Source: Gimesia chilikensis
GTDB taxonomy: Bacteria; Planctomycetota; Planctomycetia; Planctomycetales; Planctomycetaceae
Direction of reading: 5' to 3'
Assembly: GCF_008329715.1 (NCBI RefSeq)
Contig: NZ_VTSR01000009.1
Coordinates: 420,105 to 484,104 of the forward strand
Length of the DNA: 64,000 nt
Shown here: positions 18,519 through 27,632 of the stretch, piece after piece
Numbering within the stretch: position 1 is the first letter of the stretch
Layout of the letters: each line of letters opens with the position of its first letter
Position numbers and translations under genes: made by a program
Notes under the pieces: model-generated
What the model saw: the letters and a program-made list of their open reading frames with translations, nothing else
The model's database searches: none
Told to the model about the DNA's origin: nothing

Positions 18519-18555
18519 ACGGTCTGACAGGATTTTCCCTGTCAGACCGTTTTTT
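18519..18555 (+). terminator. intrinsic terminator of the DUF1559 gene
   Basis: A perfect 12-13-bp stem (18519-18531 with 18538-18550) is followed by a T run (18550-18555). It is 38 bp after the stop codon. Confidence 0.88.
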
Positions 18556-18660
18556 ATTTTGATGATCAAGCCAGTCTCCTTTGCAGTGAACGTGTCTCCC
18601 GACTACCCTTGAGAAGTCAGATTCAGACTATGAGCCAAGACTTCTCCCCGGGAGGATTGC

Positions 18661-20334
18661 ATGATGCGACTGCTTCGAACCCCGCTTGTGTGCACTCTGA
18701 TCCTGCTGTTCTGTTGGTGGAGCAGCCCCGCGAATGCGGATCTGGCCCTGCTGCAGATTCCGGAGAAACCAGATCCCGCTGCATCAGAGAAAGCGGACCT
18801 CTGCCAGATCGCATTCAAGCTTACCGAAACTCAGTCAGGCCAGCAGCAAGTCGTACCGGGCATGCTGCGAATTCGGGACACCCAGGGAAAATTGATTCCG
18901 CTTCCGGAACTGCTGAATCGGGGAACCGGAGTGAACTCCCGCCCGGAATCTGAACGAGCCGGGATTCACAGCTGGTTCGTGATCCCCGGCGAAGTTCAGT
19001 TATCCGTCCCTCGTTCCCGACTGACGCTGGAAGCCTTTTCCGGTCTCGCCACAGAACTCACTCGAACAGAAATCGATCTCACGGGGAAGTCATCCGCGGA
19101 AATCACTCTCAAATTGAAACGATTCGCAGATCTCTCACCGGAATGGAAAACGGCCAACACCCATCTGCACCTGATGAAGCTCAGCCGCGAGGAGTGTGAC
19201 CGCTATCTACAGCAGATCCCCGCTGCGGATCGACTGGACCTCGTATTCGTCTCCTATCTGGAACGCGCGATTGCCGACAAGACCTATATTACGAATCGCT
19301 ACTCCAAGCAGGATCTGCAGGCATTATCCCGATCGGCCGGAGTGCAGTTTGGCTGGGGAGAGGAGCATCGTCATAACAGCACCGGTTACGACGAGGGATA
19401 CGGACACGTGATGCTGCTCGATATCCAGCGGTTGATTCAGCCCGTGAGTATTGGTCCCGGGATTATGAAACAGGGGACGGACGGCATTCCGCTGGCACGG
19501 GGAATTCGCTCGGCACTGGCTGACCAGGCGACCGTTGTCTGGTGCCATAATGCCTGGGGGCTGGAATCGACGCCGAATTTCCTGGCAGGCCGCGTGCATG
19601 CTCTCAACATCTTTGATGGAGGGACACGCAGTACCTACGAAGACAGCTTCTATCGCTATCTGAACGCAGGCTGTCAGGTTCCTTTTTCCACCGGCACCGA
19701 CTGGTTCCAATATGATTTCTCGCGCGTCTATGCTCGCCTGCAGCAGCCGCTCACTCCGGCCTCGTGGCTGGAGAGCCTGAGGTCAGGGCGAACCTTCATT
19801 ACCAATGGTCCCCTGCTCGATCTGCATATCAACGGGAAATCGGTCGGCGATCAGCTTGAACTCTCACCGGGACAGAATCGCGTGACAATTCAGGCCACGG
19901 GACGGGGACGGCTTGATTTCCAGAAACTGGAACTGATTCACAACGGCAAAGTCATCCAGACCGAGAGTACAAAACCCGTCGGAAAACACTTCGAGGCACA
20001 CTTCGACTTGAATCTGGAAATTGACGAACCGGGGTGGATCGCGGTTCGTACTCCTTCCCCTTCAGTTCCCCAGGATCCCCAGCGACAACAACAGACGCCC
20101 CTCAATGAATATGGGCGTGAGCTGTTTGCCCATACCAGCCCGATTTATCTGAAATGGAACGGACAAGCATACTTTGATCTGACACAGGCCAGAGCGTTTC
20201 TGACAGAGATGCAGCAGAACCGGAAAAAAATCGCCAGTCAGTTTCTTTTCGCTGATCCGCAGGAACGGGCGGCTGTGCTGGATGTGTATTCGGACGCCAT
20301 CGAGGTACTGCAAAACAGACTCAATTCCCCCTAA
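18661..20334 (+). CDS. secreted CehA/McbA-like metallohydrolase
   Basis: A 557-residue exported protein with a signal peptide (about 5-26, ending PANA-DL). The catalytic part resembles the CehA/McbA group of the PHP metallohydrolase superfamily: TANTHLHL (about 164-171), GWGEEHRHN (about 231-239), GYGHVMLLD (about 247-255), WCHNAWG (about 294-300) and STGTDW (about 343-348) supply His/Asp/Glu metal ligands. LRSGRTFITNGPLLDLHING after it is the usual start of the trailing beta domain. The substrate is unknown; characterised relatives hydrolyse carbamate-type esters. GGAGGA (18651-18656) fits either of two adjacent ATG codons (18661 or 18664). Confidence 0.8.
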   Translation: MMRLLRTPLVCTLILLFCWWSSPANADLALLQIPEKPDPAASEKADLCQIAFKLTETQSGQQQVVPGMLRIRDTQGKLIPLPELLNRGTGVNSRPESERAGIHSWFVIPGEVQLSVPRSRLTLEAFSGLATELTRTEIDLTGKSSAEITLKLKRFADLSPEWKTANTHLHLMKLSREECDRYLQQIPAADRLDLVFVSYLERAIADKTYITNRYSKQDLQALSRSAGVQFGWGEEHRHNSTGYDEGYGHVMLLDIQRLIQPVSIGPGIMKQGTDGIPLARGIRSALADQATVVWCHNAWGLESTPNFLAGRVHALNIFDGGTRSTYEDSFYRYLNAGCQVPFSTGTDWFQYDFSRVYARLQQPLTPASWLESLRSGRTFITNGPLLDLHINGKSVGDQLELSPGQNRVTIQATGRGRLDFQKLELIHNGKVIQTESTKPVGKHFEAHFDLNLEIDEPGWIAVRTPSPSVPQDPQRQQQTPLNEYGRELFAHTSPIYLKWNGQAYFDLTQARAFLTEMQQNRKKIASQFLFADPQERAAVLDVYSDAIEVLQNRLNSP

Positions 20335-20442
20335 ACTCATCCCCAACATCGCTTGAGCCAGCCAGCTGTTTTTTTTAGAATAGGCAATCTGGCAGGAATC
20401 GTACTCTCACCTGCTGCTTCAGCTTTAGAAAGTGTTTTAGAT

Positions 20443-20700
20443 ATGAATCGATTCAATCTCGCTCTGGCGATGATCATTACCGTGGCTCACAGTTCCCAGG
20501 TTTTTGCACATCCGGGCCATGGCACCAGCCAGCCTGCCAATCCGCATGGCATTCTGCATTACCTCACAGAGCCGGTTCACCTGGTCCCCTTTGCAGCGAT
20601 CGCCCTGTTCGCCGCCACTGTGGTGATTGGTAAAAAAGTAGTGCAGCGTTCACGCATCCAGAAGCAGAAGGCTGTTCGCTCTACTGACCTCTCTAAGTAA
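20443..20700 (+). CDS. small His-containing membrane protein
   Basis: An 85-residue protein of unknown function. The first about 23 residues form a signal peptide ending QVFA, followed by HPGHGTSQPANPHG, a His-rich exposed segment, and one transmembrane helix (VPFAAIALFAATVVIG), then a basic tail. The layout recalls the HupE/UreJ start (HPGHG after the leader), but the protein is far too short for that family. An upstream in-frame TTG at 20353 gives an implausible N-terminus, so the ATG at 20443 is chosen. It lies between two CehA/McbA-like genes, 17 bp from the stop of the convergent one. Confidence 0.6.
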   Translation: MNRFNLALAMIITVAHSSQVFAHPGHGTSQPANPHGILHYLTEPVHLVPFAAIALFAATVVIGKKVVQRSRIQKQKAVRSTDLSK

Positions 20701-20717
20701 GTCAGATCGATTCTGCT

Positions 20718-23195
20718 TTACTGGGCCGCTTCCTGCGCCCGCTTGATATAACTCTGAATGGCCCGCTGATAGGTTTCTTCGGCGGCGGGCCGTTCGCGAT
20801 CTGCGATTTTCTGATGACGGTTCTTCCAGAGTAATTTGATTGTCTCCGCACACCAGAGTGCACTTTCCCGTGAAGCGCGAATCGGACGTTGATCCACAAT
20901 TACATTCACCGGATTGGTATGCAACTGCGGAAACTGACGCAAAGCAATCCAGCTACTCTGTAACACGGGAACCGTGAACTTCAGGTCATGCACCTGACCA
21001 TCCGCGGGAACTTTCTTTCGCGCGACCACCTCGCCGTTCCTCACGATCTCTACCAGCCGCTCGCCCCCGGTGACGTATTCCGAATTACGCGGTGCGTGCA
21101 GGACACGCGTGTCTCCCACAGCCCGTTTTCCTTCGGGGGGATCCAGCAGACCATAGGCGACCGCTCGAGGAGTCTCTGCGGCAAACGCGACCTTCGCAGT
21201 AATCTCTACCTGCCCCGGTTCTTTGAGCTGGACATCCTCAAAGCCGGGGGACTGGCCACCGACCTGAAATTCCAGTGCGTGCGCGTAGCCGTCTGAAACA
21301 TAGGATCGCCCCTGTTGAATTCCCCGACACCACTCCGGGAAATCGACTTCGTCGACATCCCCCAGATTTACGTAGACGCGCCCCTGACCGACCCGACGAC
21401 TGCTCATACAGGGAAAGTCGGTTTCTCCGCTGACTTTGAGGGGATAGCCACAATTCAAAATGTGGTACCAGGTATTCCACTCCGGAATCCGTTCGGTATC
21501 CATGGCACTCACAAAATCGCAGACACCTTCGGCGGTGCTGACACAGATCTCCATGGCACCTCCGCCGTTCATCTCGGGTACTGCCAGGTTCGGTAATTCA
21601 TCAGCAGCCTGTTCCAGTGCGCGTGTCAGTTCCTGTTCATTGAGTTGGCCATCACCGTCTTCGTCAATGGATGCGAACGTTTTCGGTAACAGGCCCTGGC
21701 TGGCTTCTTCTGCGTTGATCGATTCAGACTGATCACGATCCAGTTCATTGATCATTCTGATCGCCGCCTGGGGTGGATTGACCCGCAGGGCCGAATGGGG
21801 GTAGCCGGTAACGCCCCCCTGCTCCTTACACCATCTTAAGACAGGCACTGTCCAGCTGGGCCAGCCTTTGACCGTTCCCAGGGTGCCGGGATAGGTCTGA
21901 TTCTGCAGATTCAAGAGACAGACATGTCCCAGGGCGGCCGATCCGAAGCCGCTGATCTCCAGGTCGTATTTCAAAATCGTCAATGGTTCACTGACGCGGT
22001 CGGCTGAGGATGAAAAAAACTGTCTTTGCACATCAAAGCAGGGCCCCCAGGTCAGCACGCAGCCGACGTTCAGCCCTTCTCCTTTGACCTGCTTGAACAT
22101 ATCCAGCGGAGTGACACCCTTGGTCGGATTATCGTAGTGGGCACAACCAGCTGCGTGAATATGATGATCCCCGGAATAGAATCCATAATCGCGCGGATTC
22201 AACCAGCGCTGCAGATTGACTTCTACGGTCTGCGGTTCTGAGGCAGAAACAGAAATCTTTCGAGTCAGTCGCTGGTATTCGGGACCGCGGCTATATTCCA
22301 TTTCCAGTTCACCGGCTGGCAAGAGAACGGTTTCGCCGTCCTGTCGATAAATCTGTGGCTGAAAAAAGAAATCGGGAGCCAGCCGTTTGGCCTGCAGTGG
22401 GTAAACCCGCTTCTGTTGATCGCGGAACTGCAGTCGCGCCGCAGTCGGTTTGCCATCGAAATCCCGGATCGCGAGTTGTACGGGAATCGCCTTTTTCACG
22501 GTAAACAAAATCGGTACTTCCCCACGAAACCCGATATCCTGAGTGCCGGCCCCGACATCAAAGCCGAGGGTTGCTTCCCGTTTGCCCGATTCATGGCAAT
22601 AAATCAAAGCGAGTACATATTCGCATTCCAGCCCACTCAGACGAACCGTCATAGGACTGGCCTGGAACAGTTCAACTTCCAGAAAGCGATCTGAGGCGGA
22701 TTGTTTATTCTCGTTCTGATTGAGTTCGGTTTGCGCCTGCCGTTTCAGGCTGTTAAGCGCAGCTCCCGAATAGACGGCACCTGCCTGCGGACTGGAAATC
22801 TGCAACTGACGGGTCACCGTACTCTGATTGATCACCTTGATCAGAAAAGGCGTAAAGCCCCCCTGCTGGAGAACTGCTTGTGCAGGCCCCCGGGCGACTT
22901 TGGTTCGGACTTCGGGATTCAGCGAGACCACACACAGGACTTCGGGATCGAGTAGTTTCTGAATCTGTCGTGCATCGCGCTGTTCGCTGGCGGCAGTCAG
23001 TTTTTGCACCAGATCGTCAGACAGCGGGGCTCCCAGATAATCCAGGGCAGAGATCAATCGTTTAACATTGGCCCCCAGCGGCTGACCTTCGACATCAACC
23101 ACCTCCACGGATTCGGCTGCCAGCAGGTAATTCTTGCCTGGTACAACCAGCAACAAAACAGTCAGCAGCGCAGCAGGCAGCAATCGCAAAACCAT
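20718..23195 (-). CDS. large exported CehA/McbA-like metallohydrolase with internal EF-hands
   Basis: An 825-residue exported protein with a signal peptide (about 1-27). The region up to about 330 is beta-rich and unassigned. The PHP-like metal-site pieces are GDHHIHAAGCAHYD (about 342-355), LGHVCLLN (about 422-429), GYPHSALRV (about 464-472) and SGETDFPC (about 589-596). Between the last two lie two textbook calcium loops, DRDQSESINAEE (486-497) and DEDGDGQLNEQE (511-522), each with acidic or polar residues at loop positions 1, 3, 5, 7 and 12. The EF-hand pair therefore appears inserted within the catalytic domain. It lies 39 bp downstream of a lipoprotein epimerase gene, probably one operon. 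Confidence 0.8.
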   Translation of the reverse strand: MVLRLLPAALLTVLLLVVPGKNYLLAAESVEVVDVEGQPLGANVKRLISALDYLGAPLSDDLVQKLTAASEQRDARQIQKLLDPEVLCVVSLNPEVRTKVARGPAQAVLQQGGFTPFLIKVINQSTVTRQLQISSPQAGAVYSGAALNSLKRQAQTELNQNENKQSASDRFLEVELFQASPMTVRLSGLECEYVLALIYCHESGKREATLGFDVGAGTQDIGFRGEVPILFTVKKAIPVQLAIRDFDGKPTAARLQFRDQQKRVYPLQAKRLAPDFFFQPQIYRQDGETVLLPAGELEMEYSRGPEYQRLTRKISVSASEPQTVEVNLQRWLNPRDYGFYSGDHHIHAAGCAHYDNPTKGVTPLDMFKQVKGEGLNVGCVLTWGPCFDVQRQFFSSSADRVSEPLTILKYDLEISGFGSAALGHVCLLNLQNQTYPGTLGTVKGWPSWTVPVLRWCKEQGGVTGYPHSALRVNPPQAAIRMINELDRDQSESINAEEASQGLLPKTFASIDEDGDGQLNEQELTRALEQAADELPNLAVPEMNGGGAMEICVSTAEGVCDFVSAMDTERIPEWNTWYHILNCGYPLKVSGETDFPCMSSRRVGQGRVYVNLGDVDEVDFPEWCRGIQQGRSYVSDGYAHALEFQVGGQSPGFEDVQLKEPGQVEITAKVAFAAETPRAVAYGLLDPPEGKRAVGDTRVLHAPRNSEYVTGGERLVEIVRNGEVVARKKVPADGQVHDLKFTVPVLQSSWIALRQFPQLHTNPVNVIVDQRPIRASRESALWCAETIKLLWKNRHQKIADRERPAAEETYQRAIQSYIKRAQEAAQ

Positions 23196-23234
23196 GATGG
23201 CCCTTTCTCAAGTTTGAAAGTCCGCTCTCGAAGC

Positions 23235-24425
23235 TTATTCGACTGAGAATTTATGGATGGTCGTCTGCTCGTAGACTTCACCCGGTTTGAGGATCGTATT
23301 GGGAAACTCAGGCTGATTCGGAGAGTTCGGGAAATGCTGTGCTTCCAGACAGAAACCGCCATGCTTGGGAAAGCCGCCGCTAGCCGGAGTGCCATCCAGA
23401 AAATTCCCGGTGTAAAACTGCACGCCCGGTTCTGTCGTATAGACTTCCATCACGCGTCCCGATACCGGATCTTTTGCCCGAGCGGTCAGAGCAGGCTGTT
23501 TTTCCGCCGGATTGACAACCCAGCAATGATCATAGCCACCCTCGACCTGGTCAATGCGTTCGCCGATCTTGTGAGTGGAAGTAAAGTCCATCGGCGTCCC
23601 TTTGACCGGAGCCAGTTCACCAGTAGGTATCGCTTCGTCTGATACCGGGAGATATTTGTCACAGTTTAACAACAGTTCGTGATCCAGAACCGTTCCGTCC
23701 CCGGCTCCCGACAGATTCCAGTAGCAGTGATTGGTTACATTAATAGGAGTCGCTTTGTCTGTCGTCGCCGTGTAGTCGATCTTGAGCTCATTTTCGTTGT
23801 TGAGGGTATAGACGACTTTCAAAGTCAGTTTGCCCGGATACCCCTCTTCACCATCCGGACTGACCAGGCTCAGGCGAACGCCTACCGCGTCTTTGTCGGA
23901 AAATTTTTCTGCCGCCCAGACCTTTTTATCGAATCCAGATTCGCCACCGTGCAGGTGACTGGGTGGATTGTTCTGGGCGAGCTGATATGTTTTGCCATCC
24001 AGTTCGAATTTGCCGTCTTTAATCCGGTTCGCATAACGGCCACAGATGGCGCCGAAGTAAGGACCTTTCTTTTCATATCCGGCCAGGGAATCAAAGCCAA
24101 GTGTGATGTTTTCCGTTTTACCGTCCCGGTCCGGCAGATAGATGGCGGTCACAATCGCACCAAGGTTGATGATGCTGACACTCGTCCCTTTATTATTGGA
24201 GAGCAGAAACTGGGTAATATCCTGACCGTCAGCGGTGGTCCCATATGGTTCACTTTGTACGGCCAGCTGAAATTCACTTCCGGCATTCATTTCGGCATCC
24301 TTAGTTTGTTCTTGATCTACAGCAGTTTGAGAAGGGTCAGCGGGCGGAGTTTTCTCCCCGGCACAACCTGCCAGCAGAATCAGGGCACTCAACAGTCCGC
24401 TGCAGCATTTCCATCGATTCATCAC
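23235..24425 (-). CDS. galM: lipoprotein aldose 1-epimerase (galactose mutarotase)
   Basis: A 396-residue mutarotase that interconverts alpha and beta anomers of hexoses. Unlike cytoplasmic GalM it carries a lipoprotein signal, with LILLAGC placing the acylated Cys at about 21, so it should act at an outer face. Family motifs are GRYANRI (about 129-135), PSHLHGGESGFDKKVW (about 155-170), NVTNHCYWNLSG with catalytic His at about 233 and GGFCLEAQHFPNSPN with catalytic Glu at about 361. About 50 residues of linker separate the lipidation site from the domain. It is the first gene of a likely pair with the EF-hand metallohydrolase, suggesting extracellular carbohydrate handling. Confidence 0.9.
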   Translation of the reverse strand: MMNRWKCCSGLLSALILLAGCAGEKTPPADPSQTAVDQEQTKDAEMNAGSEFQLAVQSEPYGTTADGQDITQFLLSNNKGTSVSIINLGAIVTAIYLPDRDGKTENITLGFDSLAGYEKKGPYFGAICGRYANRIKDGKFELDGKTYQLAQNNPPSHLHGGESGFDKKVWAAEKFSDKDAVGVRLSLVSPDGEEGYPGKLTLKVVYTLNNENELKIDYTATTDKATPINVTNHCYWNLSGAGDGTVLDHELLLNCDKYLPVSDEAIPTGELAPVKGTPMDFTSTHKIGERIDQVEGGYDHCWVVNPAEKQPALTARAKDPVSGRVMEVYTTEPGVQFYTGNFLDGTPASGGFPKHGGFCLEAQHFPNSPNQPEFPNTILKPGEVYEQTTIHKFSVE

Positions 24426-25010
24426 TGTGTTCTCTCCTCAGACCCGGTTATCTGGACCAGTTTAATCCTGCTCAATTACTCCAGACCAGAATAACAAATC
24501 CATGCGTAAATGTAATGCAGAATGAGGATTTGTTCGTCTGGTCCCTGACTGACTGAATCGGGTTCAGATGAATGAAGGGCGACTCGCAAAGGAGAGTCAG
24601 CAGCACACCAGTTGGTGCCAGCCTGTCAGGCCTGATCCTTCCTTTTCAGAGGGGCCTCGGACCTGGGATGTCCTGGAGAAAAAATATTGTTGATTCCCGC
24701 TCAATCGACAGCGGAATTTTAAAGGATGTTACGTAATGGCAACTGGACACTAAAATTAGGTTAATAATTCAAGACACTAGAGTTAACGGACACTATAACC
24801 CAATATTATTTAATAACTTAGGGAATAATCCCCTGAAAGATCTGATTCCTCCCCAAAATAGGGATTTGACAGGTATAATTAAAGACAGGCGCGTTGTTCT
24901 GGGAAAACTTTGGATTCCGTTACAAAATCTTTAGTAAATTCCATCAATCCTCCTCCCTCTGACGTAATAAGAACAAAGCGTGTCATTTAACGCGGAGAGG
25001 GGAGGTAGAC
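24426..25010. other. 585-bp divergent intergenic region upstream of the ECF sigma gene
   Basis: It separates divergent galM and the sigma factor gene. The part from about 24730 to 24880 is AT-rich. TTGACA at 24866-24871 and TATAAT at 24874-24879 are only two bases apart, so they cannot form one promoter. No open frame or RNA gene is recognised. Promoters for both genes, including a possible self-controlled ECF promoter, are expected here but cannot be pinned down. Confidence 0.45.
24999..25005 (+). promoter_or_regulatory. strong ribosome binding site of the ECF sigma gene
   Basis: GGGGAGG lies 5 nt before the ATG at 25011. It is one of the best Shine-Dalgarno matches in the window and fixes this start. 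Confidence 0.7.
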
Positions 25011-25643
25011 ATGCAGTTACAAATGGTCGATAAGAAAATAGAGCAACGAGAATCTCTGGCTTCGGGCGGTGTCATCAGTGACGCACGCCTCGTAGAAGCT
25101 GCTCGTAAAGGCGACGACAGCGCATTCGGCGAACTGGTCCTGCGCTATGAACGCCGACTGATTCGTGTACTGATTCAGTTTGTCAAAAGCCCCGAGTTGG
25201 CTGAAGATCTGGCTCAAGATACGTTTCTGAAGAGCTACGAGCGGCTTGATCAGTTCGATACATCCAGGAGATTTGGTCCCTGGTTGTTCCGGATTGGAGT
25301 CAATCAGGCATTGGACTATCTGCGTAAACAAAAACGGAGAGGCTGGTGGTTGTTATTCAGTGACAGCCCCTCAGATACTCCGTTCGATCCTTCTGTTCCT
25401 GACCCCAGGAACAAGATCGACATCAACCAGGAAGTTCAAGCCATTCTGGAAGAGATTCCCGAAAAGTACCGTACCGTGCTCGTACTGCGAGATCTGGAGA
25501 ATTTCTCCACTTCTGAGATTGCTGCCATTCTGGATCGGAAAGAAGCAACCATCCGCTGGCGGCTGGCAGAAGCCAGAAATCGTTTTCAGAAATTATGGTC
25601 TCATCGGCAAAACGTTGAAAATTCCATGTCGGGCAAGGAATAA
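25011..25643 (+). CDS. ECF-type RNA polymerase sigma factor
   Basis: A 210-residue extracytoplasmic-function sigma factor. Region 2 is at about 25-95: ARKGDDSAFGELVLRYERR, then ELAEDLAQDTFLKSYERLDQ, the conserved region 2.2, and FGPWLFRIGVNQALDYLRK, region 2.4 for -10 recognition. Region 4 (about 140-200) contains EEIPEKYRTVLVLRDLENFS and TSEIAAILDRKEATIRWRLA, the -35-binding helix-turn-helix. Region 3 is absent, as expected. The anti-sigma-like gene starts 6 bp downstream, so the two are co-expressed. Confidence 0.93.
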   Translation: MQLQMVDKKIEQRESLASGGVISDARLVEAARKGDDSAFGELVLRYERRLIRVLIQFVKSPELAEDLAQDTFLKSYERLDQFDTSRRFGPWLFRIGVNQALDYLRKQKRRGWWLLFSDSPSDTPFDPSVPDPRNKIDINQEVQAILEEIPEKYRTVLVLRDLENFSTSEIAAILDRKEATIRWRLAEARNRFQKLWSHRQNVENSMSGKE

Positions 25644-25649
25644 TAAGAC

Positions 25650-26225
25650 ATGTATTGCACACAATGTAACGGTCTGAAATCGCGCGTCGCTCTGGCAGTC
25701 GGCAACGACCTGTCGGGCGAAGAACTGGAGCTACTGGAAAAGCAGCTGAAAAACTGTGACCAGTGCCGCGCACAATATGAAGAGCTACAGAAAAGTTATT
25801 CTGCACTGCAGCAACAGTTAGACAGTGCACCAGTCCCTTCACTCCAGGACAGTGTCTGGCCCCAGGTTTCGGCCAAGATTGCAGCACGACGGAGGAGAAA
25901 CCGACCAACCCGGTTTAACTTTCTGCTTCCGACGCTGACAACCGTAGCCTGCTGTCTGGCACTGCTGCTGGTCACGGGACAGCCCCGTTATGATCTCGGT
26001 CCGCACGATGCTGCAGAATCGATTCATCCGTCAGCACCGGTAGGGTGGATGGGTAACGACTCGCACTTAAGCCCGGTCGATAACCCGATCCGGGATTTCC
26101 ACGATCAACAGTGGGGTGCGTCGAATCAGACTATCGACAACAGCAACAATCCCTACGGTTATAATTTACCACGGCTGAAACACGACAGCTCGAGCCCTTA
26201 TCAGCTGCACTCCGTGAAATTCTAA
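25650..26225 (+). CDS. membrane anti-sigma factor-like protein
   Basis: A 191-residue partner of the preceding sigma factor. The N-terminal about 45 residues carry Cys pairs at 3/6 and 36/39 (YCTQC and KNCDQC), resembling a zinc-binding anti-sigma domain. The usual His three residues before the second pair is Gln here, so the metal site is atypical or uses the N-terminal Cys pair. A basic stretch (ARRRRNRPTR) and one transmembrane helix (about 89-110) follow, leaving about 80 residues outside the membrane. The model is sigma factor held at the membrane until a signal arrives. It ends in a clear terminator. Confidence 0.75.
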   Translation: MYCTQCNGLKSRVALAVGNDLSGEELELLEKQLKNCDQCRAQYEELQKSYSALQQQLDSAPVPSLQDSVWPQVSAKIAARRRRNRPTRFNFLLPTLTTVACCLALLLVTGQPRYDLGPHDAAESIHPSAPVGWMGNDSHLSPVDNPIRDFHDQQWGASNQTIDNSNNPYGYNLPRLKHDSSSPYQLHSVKF

Positions 26226-26249
26226 CTTCGACTCATCTTTACTGAACTC

Positions 26250-26278
26250 AGGCTGGTCAATCGACCAGCCTTTTTTTT
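26250..26278 (+). terminator. intrinsic terminator of the sigma/anti-sigma operon
   Basis: GGCTGGTC (26251-26258) pairs with GACCAGCC (26263-26270) around an AATC loop, extended by an outer A-T pair, followed by eight T. It lies 24 bp after the anti-sigma stop. Confidence 0.88.
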
Positions 26279-26350
26279 ATGATATCCAGACTAGCCGCTG
26301 AACTGCGGCTGACGGGTGACTTCAATCAGTTTCGGATATCTACACCTCCC

Positions 26351-27286
26351 ATGTCGATCACGGTCTCACTTGCCTCAGCGGAAGAGCTTCCCGAAGCCTC
26401 CGCCTTTATCTTTGCCGATGCTCCAGAGACCGAGCGTGAAATACAGATCCAGGAGTTTCAGAAAACTATCTCGGCTGGGCAGGAAGGACAGAACCAGGTT
26501 CTACTGGCCCATGAAGCCGGACTGCTGCTCGGGGTCGGAATCCTGGTCTTTTCCGATCCCGCCACTTCCTGTCTCTGGCCCCCCTTTACCTCGCGGAAGG
26601 ACTGTGCCGATGAGATTCTGCAGGAAATGGCCCGGCGAATCGATGAGTCCGGGGTCAGTATCGGCCAGGTGCTGATCGATCCGGCACAACTTCACACCCG
26701 TCGCCTGCTCACACGAAACGGGTTTCCGCACCTCACGAATCTTCAGTTCATGCGGCACCCGCTGAGCAACCTGCCGTCGACAGAGTCGCTGAAAGAGAAA
26801 CAGATTGAACCGGTCCGTTTCGATGCCGTGCAGAACCGTCAGCGATTTCTGGATATGCTGGAATTGACGCACCAGGAATCTCACGACTGCCCTGCTCTGA
26901 ATCAGGTACGCACAGCTGAGGAATCGCTGGAATCGCACCGCAGTTCAGGGGACTCGGACCAGGCCCACTGGTACCTGTTTCAAAGGGGAGAAACCGACCT
27001 GGGCATTTTACTCCTGTCTGAACATCAGTCCGATTTGAGTTGGGAAGTCGTTTACATGGGGGTCGCTCCGGACCAGCGGGGACAGGGTACAGGTTCTGCG
27101 ATGATCCAATTCGGACTGGAGCAGGCACGAGCATACAATCAGTCTGCGTTAACTCTCGCCGTGGATCACAAAAATTCCTATGCGATAAAGATTTATGAAG
27201 AGTTGGGTTTTGTCAGACAAAACACATTAAGCGTCCACGCGCGACTTCGTTCCCAATTCCCGGGAAAAAAACCGAAATTTAATTAA
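26351..27286 (+). CDS. GNAT family N-acetyltransferase (probable two-domain form)
   Basis: A 311-residue protein. The C-terminal about 140 residues are a clear GNAT domain: VVYMGVAPDQRGQGTGSAMI is the acetyl-CoA-binding motif A and DHKNSYAIKIYEELGF the motif B region. The N-terminal half also has GNAT-like strand order (VLLAHEAGLLLGVGILVF) but lacks a clear CoA loop, which resembles two-domain enzymes of the mycothiol-synthase type. Substrate unknown. An in-frame ATG at 26279 lies in the T run of the preceding terminator, so the ATG at 26351 is preferred, although neither start has a good ribosome site. Confidence 0.75.
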   Translation: MSITVSLASAEELPEASAFIFADAPETEREIQIQEFQKTISAGQEGQNQVLLAHEAGLLLGVGILVFSDPATSCLWPPFTSRKDCADEILQEMARRIDESGVSIGQVLIDPAQLHTRRLLTRNGFPHLTNLQFMRHPLSNLPSTESLKEKQIEPVRFDAVQNRQRFLDMLELTHQESHDCPALNQVRTAEESLESHRSSGDSDQAHWYLFQRGETDLGILLLSEHQSDLSWEVVYMGVAPDQRGQGTGSAMIQFGLEQARAYNQSALTLAVDHKNSYAIKIYEELGFVRQNTLSVHARLRSQFPGKKPKFN

Positions 27287-27632
27287 CACGTTTTCGACAG
27301 CGTGAAGCGGGGCTTCCAAAAATATTTTCTCCGCGGGATGTCATTTTCTACTGGTAAAACAGTGTTTGATTTCGGTCTGAAAAATCTCAAAAAATTCCGC
27401 GCTGTTTCCGTTTGACTCTCCAGCAATTCAGGCTAGTATCAGAACCACTGAATGAGTAACCGCAGTGTCGCCGAAGTCAATGCCTGAGAACTTTACGATG
27501 CTGTTAACAATGGAGCTTTATAGCGCATCATTTCCAAATAAACCTCACTACCATACACGACTTTGAGAGAGCAGGATTTGGCTCTTTCTACCATTATGGA
27601 CGGAGACGGTGCGCGCGGGGGGAGGGTGCAAG
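27287..27632. other. 346-bp region upstream of dnaA
   Basis: No open frame or RNA is recognised. I looked for clustered DnaA boxes (TTATNCACA and inverse) and AT-rich unwinding repeats and saw none, so this does not look like an origin. A small hairpin, GAAGCGGGGCTTC, lies at about 27303-27315. GGAGGG at 27621-27626 is the likely dnaA ribosome site. Confidence 0.45.

Noticed and set aside
24866..24879. TTGACA and TATAAT as a promoter upstream of the sigma gene
   Set aside because: The two hexamers are separated by only 2 bp, which cannot form a sigma-70 promoter, and neither has a partner at the right distance.
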